Notes: generated by a model from the sequence alone, not told the origin. A stretch of DNA of 64,000 nt from Deltaproteobacteria bacterium (GCA_005879315.1 VBLC01000065.1:44055-108054), one strand, 5' to 3'; shown: positions 10,733 through 23,973, numbered from the stretch's first letter. Numbers and translations are program-made.

Positions 10733-13195
10733 ATGGCCGGACCTTCCAACGACCTGTCGCTGGCGCTCTCGCCGCTGCTCTCGCCTCTGCGCTTCGCCAG
10801 CCGGGCGGGAGTTGCGCGCCTCAAGGATCTGGAGCCTCTGGTCGCGCGCGTCGTCGCCTTGGCGCGCACTCATGCCTCGGGTCCCTCCGCGCAGTCGCTC
10901 GATCGGCTCGCCGCAGCGGCCGAAGGATTCGATTCCGCGGAGGAGCCGCAGCGGCGCCAGGCGCTGGCAAAAGTGGTGCGCGAGCTCTCCGCGCTGGTGG
11001 ATGTGCCCGACGACATCTCCGCGCTGGGCGAGCAGATGTCAGACCCCGCTGGCACGCTTGCGGAGATGAAATCCGTCCCGGCCGCGCGGCGCCTGGCCGA
11101 ACCGCTCGCGACTCCGGTCATCGATCTGCGCGGCGTCGGCCCGGCCCTGGCTGCGAAGCTGGAAGCCAAAGGGCTGCGCACCGTCGAGGACCTGCTCCTC
11201 TTCCTCCCGCGCAAGTTCGAAGACCGGCGCGCGCCGCGCACGGTGGCCGAAGCGCCCGTCGGCGAGCGCTCCGTCATCGCCGGCCGCATCACGACCGTCC
11301 GCGAAGCGCACGGCCGCCGCCGGCGGCTCGAGGTCGTCGTCCGCGACGAGCAGCGCGGCACCCTCATCTGCATCTGGTTCAATTACCGGCCCTCCTTCCT
11401 CAAGCGCTTTCCTCTCTTCGCCCACGTGCTGGTGAGCGGCGAGGTGCGCGAGGGCTACCGCGGCAACGGCAAGGTGATGCACCACCCGGACGTCGAGCTG
11501 GCCGACGCGGAGGTGCAGGTCGACGAGAGCTTCGGCCGCGTCGTGCCGATCTATTCCGAGATCGAAGGCGTCTATCCGCGTCAGTTCCGCAAGATCGCCA
11601 AGCGCGCGGTCGACGAGTACGTGCGCTGGGTGCCGGACGATTTTCCCGAGAACATCCGCAAGCGGCGGAAGCTCTTGCCGCTGCCGGAGGCGCTGCGGGA
11701 GGCGCACTTTCCCGAGAAATTCGCCGACGACATGGGGCAGGGCGAGCCGCGGCGCCGGCTGGCGTTCGACGAGCTCTTCATGGTGCAGCTCGGCCTGGCC
11801 CTGCGCAGGCGAGGCGTCAAGGTCGAACCGGGGATCGCTTTCCGCGCCACCGCGGAGTCGCTCGAGCGCGTTGCTGCCGAGCTCCCTTGGCCGCTCACCT
11901 CGGCGCAAGAGCGGGCCATCGAGGAGATCGCGGCCGACATGCGCAAGCCCGAGCCGATGAACCGGCTCTTGCAGGGCGACGTCGGCAGCGGCAAGACGGC
12001 GGTGGCGCTTCTCGCGGCGCGGCTCGCGGTGGCCGACGGCTACCAGGCCGCGCTGATGGCCCCCACCGAAATTCTCGCCGAGCAGCACGCGCGATCGCTG
12101 CGTGCGCTGCTGCGCGGGGCGAACGTGCACGTCGAGCTCGTCACCGGCAGCCTGCCGCAGCGCGAGCGCGATCACGGCGCCCGCCTGTTGCGCTCGGGCG
12201 CCGCGCAGATCGTGGTGGGGACGCACGCGCTCGCGGAGGAAGCGACGGCCTTCCACAAGCTCGGACTGGTGATCATCGACGAGCAGCACCGCTTCGGCGT
12301 CATGACGCGCGCGAGGCTGATGTCCAAGGGGCATCGCCCCGACGTGCTGGTGATGACCGCCACGCCGATCCCGCGGACGCTGGCGCTGACTCTCTATGGC
12401 GATCTCGACTCCTCGGTGCTCGACGAGCTGCCGCCGGGGCGCACGCCGATCGTAACCAAGGTGTATCGCGACTCCTCGCGCGAGAAAGCGTACGAGGTGA
12501 TCCGGCGCGAGCTGGCCCAGGGGCGGCAGGCCTTCATCGTCCTGCCGCTGGTCGAGGAGAGCGAGAAGCTCGCCGAGGTGAAAGCGGCCACGGTGGAGCG
12601 CGACCGGCTCGCTCTCGACGTCTTTCCCGACGTCCCCATCGGGCTGGTCCACGGCCGGCAGTCGGCGGCCGAGCGGCAGGAGGCGATGGAGAGCTTCCGC
12701 CGCGGCGAGGTCCGCATTCTCGTGGCCACCACCGTGGTCGAGGTCGGCGTGGACATCCCCAACGCGACGGTGATGCTCATCGAGCACGCCGAGCGCTTCG
12801 GGCTCTCGCAGCTGCATCAGCTGCGCGGCCGCGTCGGCCGCGGCGCGGCCCGTTCCTGGTGCCTGCTCGTCACCGGCGCGACGGGCGCGGAATGGGGCCC
12901 GGCCGCGCGGCAGCGGCTCAAGGTGATGGAGGAGACCACCGACGGCTTCCGCATCGCCGAGGCCGACCTCGACCTGCGCGGCCCGGGTGAATTTCTCGGC
13001 ACCAGACAGAGCGGCTTGCCCGACTTCGCCGTCGCCGAGCTGGCCCGGGACCAGGTCATTCTCAAGGAGGCGCGCGAGGAGGCCTTCGCGCTGGTCGAGC
13101 AGGATCCGGATCTCAAGCTTCCCGAGCACACCGCTCTGCGCGATCAGCTGCTCAACCGCTGGCGCGGCCGCCTCAGCCTCGCGCGCGTCGGTTAG
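10733..13195 (+). CDS. recG: ATP-dependent DNA helicase RecG
   Basis: A branch-migration helicase acting on stalled forks and recombination intermediates. The product is 820 residues against about 690 in E. coli; the extra length is an N-terminal region of about 125 Ala/Leu-rich residues before the conserved wedge/OB domain, which begins at VIDLRGVGPALAAKLE. Helicase motifs include Walker A GDVGSGKT (about 415), DEQH (about 513), TATPIPRTLAL and the C-terminal QLRGRVGRG. N-terminal extensions are known in RecG of other lineages. The ATG at 10733 has a poor ribosome-binding site, so the exact start is uncertain. The stop overlaps the convergent regulator gene by 4 bases. Confidence 0.95.
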   Translation: MAGPSNDLSLALSPLLSPLRFASRAGVARLKDLEPLVARVVALARTHASGPSAQSLDRLAAAAEGFDSAEEPQRRQALAKVVRELSALVDVPDDISALGEQMSDPAGTLAEMKSVPAARRLAEPLATPVIDLRGVGPALAAKLEAKGLRTVEDLLLFLPRKFEDRRAPRTVAEAPVGERSVIAGRITTVREAHGRRRRLEVVVRDEQRGTLICIWFNYRPSFLKRFPLFAHVLVSGEVREGYRGNGKVMHHPDVELADAEVQVDESFGRVVPIYSEIEGVYPRQFRKIAKRAVDEYVRWVPDDFPENIRKRRKLLPLPEALREAHFPEKFADDMGQGEPRRRLAFDELFMVQLGLALRRRGVKVEPGIAFRATAESLERVAAELPWPLTSAQERAIEEIAADMRKPEPMNRLLQGDVGSGKTAVALLAARLAVADGYQAALMAPTEILAEQHARSLRALLRGANVHVELVTGSLPQRERDHGARLLRSGAAQIVVGTHALAEEATAFHKLGLVIIDEQHRFGVMTRARLMSKGHRPDVLVMTATPIPRTLALTLYGDLDSSVLDELPPGRTPIVTKVYRDSSREKAYEVIRRELAQGRQAFIVLPLVEESEKLAEVKAATVERDRLALDVFPDVPIGLVHGRQSAAERQEAMESFRRGEVRILVATTVVEVGVDIPNATVMLIEHAERFGLSQLHQLRGRVGRGAARSWCLLVTGATGAEWGPAARQRLKVMEETTDGFRIAEADLDLRGPGEFLGTRQSGLPDFAVAELARDQVILKEAREEAFALVEQDPDLKLPEHTALRDQLLNRWRGRLSLARVG

Positions 13196-13845
13196 GCGGC
13201 GACGATGCCGTTGCGGATCGCGTAGCGGACGAGATCGACGACGGAGTGCAGGCCGAGCTTGGACATCAGATTCATCCGGTGGGTCTCGACCGTCTTGAGA
13301 CCGATGCCGAGCGCCGCCGCCACGTCCTTGTTGGTCTTGCCTTCGGCGAGGAGCTGCAGCACTTCCCGCTCGCGCGGCGTGAGCGGCAGTCCCGAGCTGT
13401 CGCTCTCCGGCCGCGACTCGCCGGAGAGAAAGCCCGCCAGCACCAGCTCGGAGACGCGCGAGGTGAAGAATGGCTTGTGCGCGCTCACCGCCTCGATGGC
13501 CGAAACCAGCAGCCGTCCGGCGTCGGACTTGAGCACATACCCGCGCGCGCCCGCCCGCAGCACTTCGCGGATCACCTCTTCGGTCTCGAAGACGGTGAGG
13601 ATGAGCACCTCCGTGCGCGGGGTCGCCTTGACGATCTGCCGCGTCGCCTCCAGCCCGTTCAGCTCGGGCATGCCGATGTCGAGGACCACCACGTCGGGTT
13701 TGAGCACGGCGACCTTGTCGACCGCCTCGCGCCCGTTGCTGGCCTCGCCGACGATCTCCACGTCGTGCTGCTCCTCGAGCAGCGAGCGCAGACCCTTGCG
13801 CACCACCTCGTGATCGTCGGCGATGACGATGCGCACCGGGCTCAT
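13192..13845 (-). CDS. NarL/LuxR-family response regulator
   Basis: A 217-residue DNA-binding response regulator. Residues about 4-120 are a receiver with the acidic pocket DD (residues 10-11), the phosphoacceptor in VVVLDIGMPELNG and the conserved Lys in YVLKSDA. Residues about 150-215 are a LuxR-type helix-turn-helix (LTPREREVLQLLAEGKTNK). The start overlaps the stop of the upstream kinase gene in an ATGA, so this is its cognate regulator. No target sites are recognisable. Confidence 0.93.
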   Translation of the reverse strand: MSPVRIVIADDHEVVRKGLRSLLEEQHDVEIVGEASNGREAVDKVAVLKPDVVVLDIGMPELNGLEATRQIVKATPRTEVLILTVFETEEVIREVLRAGARGYVLKSDAGRLLVSAIEAVSAHKPFFTSRVSELVLAGFLSGESRPESDSSGLPLTPREREVLQLLAEGKTNKDVAAALGIGLKTVETHRMNLMSKLGLHSVVDLVRYAIRNGIVAA

Positions 13846-15776
13846 CGGTCGCTCCGCAGCCGCGCCCGCACCAGCGTCCCTTGCGGGCTCGACTCCAGCT
13901 CCAGCATCCCGCCGAGCTGGCTGAGCCGCTCCGCCATCCCGGCGATGCCCACGCCGATCGCCGCGGCCGCATGCATGCGCACCCGGCCGAGCATGTCCGG
14001 CGGAACGCCGACGCCCCTGTCCTCGACCTCCAGCACCACCTCGGGCCCGTGGCGGCGCAGGCGGATGCTCGCGCTCGGGCTGCCCGAATGGCGGTGCACG
14101 TTGGTCAGGCTCTCCTGCACCACGCGGAAGAGCGCGATCTCCAGATCGGTGGGCAGGCGCCCGATGTCGTCGGCGATGTGCAATTCGACCTCGACCGCGC
14201 TGCGCGCGGCAAATCCCTGGACGTACCAGCGCAAGGAGGCCGGCAGCCCCGCCTCCTCGAGCAGCGGCGGATGGAGCAAGTGCGAGAGCGTGCGGATCTC
14301 GCGCGAGCACTGCGTCACAAGCTCGAGGCTGTCGGAGAGCGCCTCGCGCGACTGCGCGGGCAGCTCCATCCGTTCCATCCGCTGCAGGTTCATCGAGAGC
14401 GCGGCCACCGTCTGCGCGGCCGATTCGTGCAGCGAGCGGGCGATGCGCCGCCGCTCGTCGTCCTGCATGCGCAAGAGGCGGCCGGAGAGCTTGCGCACCG
14501 CATCCTCTGCTCGCTTGCGCGCGTCGATGTCCTGCACCACCGCGACGAGGAGGCCGGTGTTGCCCAGCCGGGTGACCGTGGCGCGGCCCCAGACCTTGGT
14601 GCCGTCGCGGCGGAGGTACTGCCGCTCCACCTCGTAGGAGGAGACGCGGCCGGATTGCAGCTCGCGCCGATCGTGCAGCGACCGCTCCAGGTCGTCGGCC
14701 ACCACCCGGCGCAGATGCGCTCCGTCCAGATCGTCCGGCTCATAGCCGAGAAAGCGCGCGTAGGCGGGGTTGACGCGCACCAGGTGCCCGTCGACGGTGC
14801 CGATCCCGAGGCCGACGCCGGCATCCTCGAAGATGGCCCGGAAGCGATCCTCGCTGGCTCGCAGCGCCTCCTCTGCTGCTCGCCGAGTGGTGAGATCTTC
14901 CATGAGCGAGACGAAGCCGCGGGGCTTCTGGTCTGGCGCGGGCACCGGCGAGACGAACGCCTGGACGATGCGCTCCTTGCCGGCGCGGCTGAAGCGGTAC
15001 TCGCCCTGTGTAGGCTCCCCGCTGCTGAGCATCTTTTTCCAGCTCGCCACCGCGCGCTCCCGGTCGTCGGGATGAAGGAACTGCGCCCAGGCGTCGCCGC
15101 GGCCCTCCTCGACAGTGAAACCGCAGACGATCGCGAACGCGGGGTTCGTATAGACGGGGTTGCCCTGCGCGTCGCTGAGGAAGACGCCGACCGGCAACGC
15201 CTCGCAGACGGCGCGGAAGAGGTCCTCGCCCGACTGCACTTTTCGCTCGGCATCCAGTCTCTCGACGATACGGCCGAGCTGCCAGGCGGCCTGCTCCGCG
15301 GTCATCAGCAGCACCGGATCCGGCGGCGCGACGGAAGGCGAGAACAGCTCGAGGACGCCGGCCGCCTCGCCGCCGGCGAGGATCGGACAGACGAGCGAGG
15401 CGCGCACGCCGCAAGACGTCGCGGCAGCCGCGCGCGGGTCGCCCGCCAGATCGAGAAAGGCCGCCCCGGCGCCTGGCGAAGGCGAGGGCTCGCGCTCGCA
15501 GGCCTCGCGGAGCGCCGGGCAATCGCCGAAGAAGGAGCGCGCCAGGGAAAGCTGCTGCGAGGGCGCCGAGACCAGCGCATGGCCCGCCGGCCAGCCGAAC
15601 AGCTCGCAGAGGATCTGCAACACCTCGGCGAGCGCGGGCCACAACTCGGTGGCGCGCGCGGCGATCGAGGAGATCTGATGCAGCGCAGAAACGGCCGCCG
15701 CAGGAGAGCGCAGCTTGCCTCCCGCCTGAGCGGACGCGTCGTCGGCCGCGCGAAGGTTCATCCGAGGATTCACCAT
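13842..15776 (-). CDS. GAF-PAS-PAS sensor histidine kinase, NarX/DegS type
   Basis: A soluble 644-residue sensor kinase with no membrane segments. In order: a GAF-like domain (about residues 30-180), two PAS domains (about 190-310 and 315-435, each ending in a PAC-like EDLTTRRAAEE or QDIDARKRAED), a HisKA_3 dimerisation region with the phosphoacceptor His in ARSLHESAAQT, and a HATPase domain with VVQESLTNVHRHSG and EDRGVGVPP. It should phosphorylate the coupled LuxR-type regulator. The ATG at 15776 is chosen; an ATG 15 bases downstream and a TTG 39 bases upstream are also in frame, and none has a convincing ribosome-binding site. The stimulus is unknown. Confidence 0.9.
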   Translation of the reverse strand: MVNPRMNLRAADDASAQAGGKLRSPAAAVSALHQISSIAARATELWPALAEVLQILCELFGWPAGHALVSAPSQQLSLARSFFGDCPALREACEREPSPSPGAGAAFLDLAGDPRAAAATSCGVRASLVCPILAGGEAAGVLELFSPSVAPPDPVLLMTAEQAAWQLGRIVERLDAERKVQSGEDLFRAVCEALPVGVFLSDAQGNPVYTNPAFAIVCGFTVEEGRGDAWAQFLHPDDRERAVASWKKMLSSGEPTQGEYRFSRAGKERIVQAFVSPVPAPDQKPRGFVSLMEDLTTRRAAEEALRASEDRFRAIFEDAGVGLGIGTVDGHLVRVNPAYARFLGYEPDDLDGAHLRRVVADDLERSLHDRRELQSGRVSSYEVERQYLRRDGTKVWGRATVTRLGNTGLLVAVVQDIDARKRAEDAVRKLSGRLLRMQDDERRRIARSLHESAAQTVAALSMNLQRMERMELPAQSREALSDSLELVTQCSREIRTLSHLLHPPLLEEAGLPASLRWYVQGFAARSAVEVELHIADDIGRLPTDLEIALFRVVQESLTNVHRHSGSPSASIRLRRHGPEVVLEVEDRGVGVPPDMLGRVRMHAAAAIGVGIAGMAERLSQLGGMLELESSPQGTLVRARLRSDR

Positions 15777-15964
15777 CCTCGATCGACACGTACCCCCCGG
15801 ACGCCGGAGGTGCAAGGACTGGAGCCGGTGCCTCAGGGATACACCTGAGTTCGGCGGTCAGGTGAATTCCGTGTGGACCTCGCGCCATGGCCATCGGGCC
15901 GCCATCCGGTAGCAGGGAGTTTGGAAGCCGGGGGTTTCCCGAATATCGTCGCATTGTTCATTCC

Positions 15965-15984
15965 CCTAAAACTGTCTGTTTAGG
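15965..15984. promoter_or_regulatory. Inverted repeat upstream of the phosphorelay operon
   Basis: CCTAAA (15965-15970) and TTTAGG (15979-15984), separated by 8 bases, lie 20 bases before the first gene of the plus-strand operon in an AT-richer patch of the 227-base divergent gap (15777-16003). It may be a regulator-binding site overlapping the promoter. No clear -35/-10 or sigma-54 consensus was seen in the gap. Confidence 0.3.
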
Positions 15985-16003
15985 CCCAGCGAAAGGCCAT
16001 CCG

Positions 16004-16549
16004 ATGGAAGCGGTGAAGCAGCGAAACATCCTGGTCGTCGACGATGAGGAGCACGTCAGGGAATCGCTCTCAGCCGTTCTCGGTCGCGAGGGTTATGTCG
16101 TCCATCTTGCCGACAGCGGCGAGCGCGGCCTTCAGCTCCTCAAGGAGCAACCCGTCATCCAGCTGGTGATCAGCGACTACAACATGCCGGGCATGAACGG
16201 GGTGGAGTTCCTCAAGCTCATCCGCGAGCGGCACCCGAACGTCGTGCGCATCATGCTGACCGGCGATCCCGACCCGCAGACCATCATCCGCTCGATCAAC
16301 GAAGGCGAGGTCTACCGCTTCATCAAGAAGCCCTGGGACAACACGCTCCTGCGGGTGACGGTCTATTTCGCTTTCGAGACCATCCAGCTGGAGGAGGAGA
16401 ACCGCCGCCTCATCGCCGCGCTCCGCCGGCAGGTCAATGTGCTGCGCGATCTGGAGCGCGAGTTCCCGTACCTCTCGGCGCTGGCCCGCGACGAGGACGC
16501 CGCGCTACTGCTCGCCGAGGCCGACCTCGTGCGGACCAGCGGGAGCTGA
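16004..16549 (+). CDS. Stand-alone receiver-domain response regulator
   Basis: A 181-residue protein. Residues about 7-125 are a receiver (NILVVDDEEH, phosphoacceptor Asp in VISDYNMPGMNG, Lys in RFIKKPWD), followed by about 50 residues of predicted helix or coiled coil and no DNA-binding or enzymatic output domain. The INEGEVYRFIKKPWD segment is typical of receivers found in RpfG-like proteins, but no HD-GYP domain follows. The ATG at 16004 is supported by AAAGG 8 bases upstream. It is the first gene of an operon, with the next gene 3 bases downstream, and is probably an intermediate in the phosphorelay. Confidence 0.9.
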   Translation: MEAVKQRNILVVDDEEHVRESLSAVLGREGYVVHLADSGERGLQLLKEQPVIQLVISDYNMPGMNGVEFLKLIRERHPNVVRIMLTGDPDPQTIIRSINEGEVYRFIKKPWDNTLLRVTVYFAFETIQLEEENRRLIAALRRQVNVLRDLEREFPYLSALARDEDAALLLAEADLVRTSGS

Positions 16550-16552
16550 TCG

Positions 16553-17634
16553 ATGCAAGGCTCCTCGATCCTGGTGGTTGACGACGAGCCGCTCAACCGC
16601 GTGGTGATGCGCGCGTCGCTGACCGGCTGCCAGGTGATCGAGGCTGAGAATGGCCGGCGGGCGCTCGAAGTGCTGGAGAAGACCCCCGTCGACCTGGTGC
16701 TGCTCGACATCATGATGCCGGAGATGGACGGCTACGAGGTCTGCCGCCGCATCAAGGAAACGCCGCGCGAAGGCTACCTGCCGGTACTTCTTGTCTCCGC
16801 CCTCGGCGATCAGGCCGATCGCAACCGGGGTCTCGAGGCCGGCGCCGACGACTTCGTCGGCAAGCCCTTCGATCGCCGCGAGCTGCTTCTCCGCGTCACC
16901 GCGTTCTTGCGGCTGCGCGAGCAAGACCGGGTGATCCGCAAGCAGCTCGCCGATCTGGCGCGGATGCAGGCGGCCAAAGACGACCTGGTGGCGCTCATCG
17001 TCCACGACCTGCGCAGCCCGCTCTCGGGAGTGGTCGCCTATCTGCAGTTGCTCCAGGAAGAAGTGACCGGCCGCGCCGCCAACGACGTGAAGATGGCGCT
17101 GCAGTCGGCCGACACGGCACTCTCGCGCCTGGAAGAGACGCTGCAAGTGCGGCTGCTCGAAGAAGGGCGGCTGGCCGTGCGGCGCGAGCCGGTGACGCTG
17201 CCTGCCATCGTCAGCGAGACCTTGGCGTCGATCGAGGCCATGGCCCGTCGCAAGGGCGTGGCGCTGGCCCGCACCGTCGAGGGCGAGCCGGTGGCGAGGC
17301 TCGACGGCAAGCTGGTGCGGCGATCGATGGAGAACCTGCTCAGCAACGCGCTCAAATACACACCCTCGGGCGGCGATGTGCGCCTCTCGGTGCGCGCCCG
17401 GCCAGCCGAAGTCGAGATCGAGGTGGCCGACCGCGGGCCGGGCATTCCCGACGAGCTCAAGGGCTCCCTCTTCGAGAAATTCGGCTCGGTGGAGGTCAAG
17501 CGCGGCGGCGTGCGCAAGGGCTTCGGCCTGGGCCTCTATCTCGTCAAGCTGGTCGCGCAGGGTCATGGCGGCGAGGTCTCGGTGGAGGATCGCCCAGGCG
17601 GAGGCAGCGTCTTCCGCATGATCCTGGGAGGGCC

Positions 17635-17638
<4 letters not shown>
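16553..17638 (+). CDS. Receiver-histidine kinase (REC-HisKA-HATPase)
   Basis: A 361-residue cytoplasmic protein with an N-terminal receiver (about 5-120; VVDDEPLNR, LLDIMMPEMDG, GKPFDRRE), a HisKA domain with phosphoacceptor His in VHDLRSPL (about residue 148), and a HATPase domain (about 245-355) with NLLSNALKYTP, DRGPGIP and GFGLGLYLV. The receiver-first order suggests a kinase whose activity is controlled by phosphotransfer from another kinase. It overlaps the next gene by 4 bases (ATGA), so the two are translationally coupled. Confidence 0.92.
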
Positions 17639-21080
<3,442 letters not shown>

Positions 21081-21081
<1 letters not shown>

Positions 21082-22619
21082 TGCCCAGGCTCGATCCCTT
21101 CATCGACGTGATGTTTCGTGAGGGTGGCACGCTGCTCTTGCAGACCGGCCAGCCGGCGGTCATCACCAAGCCCGACGGAGCGCTGCGCGCCGCCATGCAG
21201 CGCTCGCTGACGACGACCCAGATCGTCGGCGCCTGCGCCGAGCTGGTGCCCGCTTACCAGCGGGACATGTTCAACGGCGACACCGTCGAGGAGTTCGAGT
21301 ACGCGGCGCCCGCCGGCCGCGTCCGTGTTTTCTTCGAGCCCGTCGACGGAGGGGTGCGCGCGCAGTTCGAAGTGGCCGCTCCCGCCCCGCAGAGCGACGG
21401 CACGGTGCACGAGGCGCATCACGCGGTCGCCCTCGCTCCGCGGGTGCACGCGCCGTCGGCAGACAAGGAAGAAGAGCAGAAGGGCATCGCGGCGGACCCT
21501 GCGCCTGACGACGCCGCCGAGGCCATGGCCCAGCTGCTCGGCATGACCATCTCGCACAAGGCGAGCGACCTGCATCTCACCAGCGGGTTCGCTCCTTGCT
21601 TGCGGATCGACGGCGACATCGTGCCGATGGAGGGTTTCGGCGAGCTGCAGCCAGAGCGCCTCGAGTCGATGCTCTTCACCATCGCCCCTGATCAGAATCG
21701 GGAGCAGTGGCAGGCCACCAAGGACACGGACTTCGCCTACCAGACCATCGAGGCTCGCTTCCGTGTGAACATCTTCGCGGAGCGCAACGGCATCGCCGCC
21801 GTGCTGCGGCGCATTCCCAATACGGTGATGACCGCCGAGGAGATGGGTCTCTCCCGTGCGGTGCTCGACCTCTGCTTTCTCCACAAGGGCCTGGTGCTGG
21901 TGACCGGACCGACCGGCTCCGGCAAGTCGACGACGCTCGCTGCGATGGTCGATTACGTCAACCGCAGCCGCGACGACCACATCATCACCATCGAGGACCC
22001 GATCGAGTTCGTCCATGCCCACCGGCGCTGCCTCGTCCACCAGCGCGAGGTCGGCGTTCACACGCAGGGCTTCAAGTCCGCGCTCCGCGCGGCGCTGCGC
22101 GAGGACCCCGACATCGTCCTGGTGGGGGAGCTGCGCGATCTGGAGACGATCTCCATTGCCCTGGAGACGGCGGAGACCGGACATCTGGTCTTCGGCACGC
22201 TGCACACCAACACCGCGCCGAGCACGGTGGACAGGATCATCGATCAGTTTCCCGCCGACCGGCAGGCGCAGATCCGCACCATGCTCTCGGAATCGCTGCG
22301 GGCGGTCATCGCCCAGACCCTCTGCAAGAAGGTCGGCGGCGGCCGGGTGCCGGCGCAAGAGGTGCTGATCGTCAACTCCGCCGTGGCCAATCTCATCCGC
22401 GAGGGGAAGACCTATCAGATCCAATCGATGATGCAGACTGGCCGCGCGCTGGGGAACGTCACCCTGAACGACGCGCTCTTCGACCTGGTCAAGCGCAAGA
22501 TCGTCTTGCCCAAGGACGCTTTGGCCAAGGCCGTCGCGAAGCCTGAGCTGAAGGCGATGCTCGAACGGATCCAGTCCCAGCTCGAGGTGGTCCAGAGCGA
22601 GGCCACCTCCTCGAACTGA
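21081..22619 (+). CDS. PilT-family twitching/retraction ATPase with N-terminal extension
   Basis: A 512-residue secretion-superfamily ATPase. Residues about 150-500 match PilT/PilU: an N-domain with ASDLHLTSG and LRIDGD, Walker A GPTGSGKST (about 275), an Asp box around TIEDPIEF, Walker B VLVGELRD (about 345) and the His box GTLHTN (about 371). It lacks the tetracysteine motif of PilB/GspE. The first about 150 residues are extra and look like a degenerate copy of the PilT N-domain (GGTLLLQTGQPAV parallels SDLHLTSGFAPC, and the following FNGDTVEEFEYAAPAGRVRV parallels the DFAYQTIEARFRV part). The start codon shares its A with the TGA of the hybrid kinase, so the two are translationally coupled. 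It probably powers or modulates type IV pilus retraction under phosphorelay control. Confidence 0.9.
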
Positions 22620-22670
22620 CCCGCGCTGGACTCTCCAGAGTGCGCAGAGTGTACAGTTTGGGGAGAATTG

Positions 22671-22689
22671 CCCCAGCGCAATGCTGGGG
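22671..22689. terminator. Hairpin between convergent genes
   Basis: CCCCAGC (22671-22677), a 5-base loop and GCTGGGG (22683-22689) form a strong 7-bp stem in the 79-base gap between the PilT-like gene and the convergent CxxC-protein gene. No T-tract follows on either strand, so termination may be weak or Rho-assisted. Confidence 0.4.
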
Positions 22690-22698
22690 AAGGCGGGC

Positions 22699-22965
22699 TC
22701 AGATCTCCAGCACCCAGTCGAAGAGCAGCTTGAAGTCCTCGTAACAGGTCTCGCAGATCCAGCGCTTGTCGCCGGTGACGTAACCCTCGTTGGCCACGCC
22801 GGCATGCGGTTCGCTGCGGAAGGGCAGCCAGCAGAACTCGCAGTGATCGTGCTCGAACCCCGGCTTGGGGGGAAGGTAGCTCTTGAAGCGGAGCAACTCC
22901 TCGCGAAGCCAGTCCTGTCCCTGCAGGCGCCAATCGTCGGGGGAGATCATGGGCAGCTCCTTCAT
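22699..22965 (-). CDS. Small CxxC zinc-ribbon-like protein of unknown function
   Basis: An 88-residue protein with two CxxC pairs, HCEFCW (Cys42 and Cys45) and ICETCYEDF (Cys71 and Cys74), spaced to bind one metal ion. Aromatic residues cluster around them and the end reads LFDWVLEI. I do not recognise a named family with certainty; similar short proteins with a terminal CETCYEDFK-like motif occur in many bacteria. The start is fixed by an ATGA overlap with the upstream lipoprotein gene, so the two are translationally coupled, although a lipoprotein and a cytoplasmic-looking protein are an odd pair. Confidence 0.7.
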   Translation of the reverse strand: MKELPMISPDDWRLQGQDWLREELLRFKSYLPPKPGFEHDHCEFCWLPFRSEPHAGVANEGYVTGDKRWICETCYEDFKLLFDWVLEI

Positions 22966-23891
22966 GGGACCGGGATCCCGGCGCCAGCCGGCTCTCCGAG
23001 CAGCTTCTCGCAGGCGGCCACTTTGGCGGGCTCGCCCAGGCCGGCTGCGGCGGCGCCGGGATCGCCGGCGGCGAGGTTCAGCGAGAACCCGTATGCGACG
23101 CACCCTTTCACGTCGCTCAGGTCGACGTTCTCGGGCGGTGAAGCCGCGAGCGCCTTCGCCAGGTTGCGAAGCCAGGCCAGCGCAGCGCGCTTCTTCAGCT
23201 CTTCGGGGGCAGGGACGGCGGGCTCGAACTTGGCCGCGACCGCCTGACGGGGCGCGGCTTCCCAGGTGAGATCGCGAGCCTCCTCCGCGGCGCGCAGCGT
23301 GCGCGTCTTCCCGGAGAGCTCGACCTGCGCCTCGGCCCTGGCGACGAAGCGATGCTGGGTGGCGGGGATGCGCTGCTTGTTGCCCTTCGCGTCGGGGACG
23401 ACCGCGACCGTCGAGTTGGTGGCGTGATCGAGAACGACGTTCAGCCGCCCCACGACCACGTCGGGATTGTCGGACTGCCAGGAAAAGTTGAGGTCCTTGC
23501 CCGCCTGCTCGAGTGCCGCGGCGAGCAGGGGCTCGACCGGCGTCGAAGGATCGGGCGGCCCGACCGTCAGGTGTGGATGGAGCTGCGCCGCCAGCGCCGA
23601 AACGCGGCCCGCTTCGCAGGCAGGCTTCAGCAGCGCCGCTCTGGCGCGGCCGCACCAGAGCAGCGCCTCGGCTGGCGGCGAGCGGTCGAGAAGGGCCGAC
23701 AGCCTGTCCTGCGGACAGGCGGCCGCCAGGTCGGCGGCGAGGTCGGGATCGCCTGCCGCGCGGGCAGCGTCGGCCGCCCGCAAGAGCTCTGCGCAGTCGG
23801 CCCGCTCGAGAAGCGCCTTCTGCTCCGCCGAGCGGCCGTGCGCGCAAGCGAGCATCAGGAGGCACGCAGTGCAGAGGATTCGGCGGGTCAC
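22962..23891 (-). CDS. Predicted lipoprotein of unknown function
   Basis: A 309-residue protein with a signal peptide ending in a lipobox (LMLACAHG, Cys16), so probably anchored to the outer membrane. The mature part is Ala/Leu/Glu-rich with scattered Cys residues and a central beta-rich segment (about 130-200, DVVVGRLNVVLDHATNSTVAVV). No known domain is evident. The GTG start at 23891 has GGAGG about 4 bases upstream; an overlapping ATG is out of frame. It is divergent from the GspE_N-domain gene across an 82-base gap that must hold promoters for both. Confidence 0.75.
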   Translation of the reverse strand: MTRRILCTACLLMLACAHGRSAEQKALLERADCAELLRAADAARAAGDPDLAADLAAACPQDRLSALLDRSPPAEALLWCGRARAALLKPACEAGRVSALAAQLHPHLTVGPPDPSTPVEPLLAAALEQAGKDLNFSWQSDNPDVVVGRLNVVLDHATNSTVAVVPDAKGNKQRIPATQHRFVARAEAQVELSGKTRTLRAAEEARDLTWEAAPRQAVAAKFEPAVPAPEELKKRAALAWLRNLAKALAASPPENVDLSDVKGCVAYGFSLNLAAGDPGAAAAGLGEPAKVAACEKLLGEPAGAGIPVP

Positions 23892-23973
23892 ATGCCTCCA
23901 ACCCAGGAGAGCAGATCTTTCTGCCCGAGCGCTCCGGAAGGCGCGACGGCGGCTGTGCTAGCCTGAACGGAGC

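Noticed and set aside
13192..13195. Frameshift or error at the recG end because the two genes overlap
   Set aside because: The 4-base overlap of convergent stops is simple and both proteins have normal C-termini.
11039..13972. Long open frames on the strand opposite recG and opposite other high-GC genes
   Set aside because: They mirror the codon bias of the real genes, have Arg/Ala/Gly-rich low-complexity translations and match no family.
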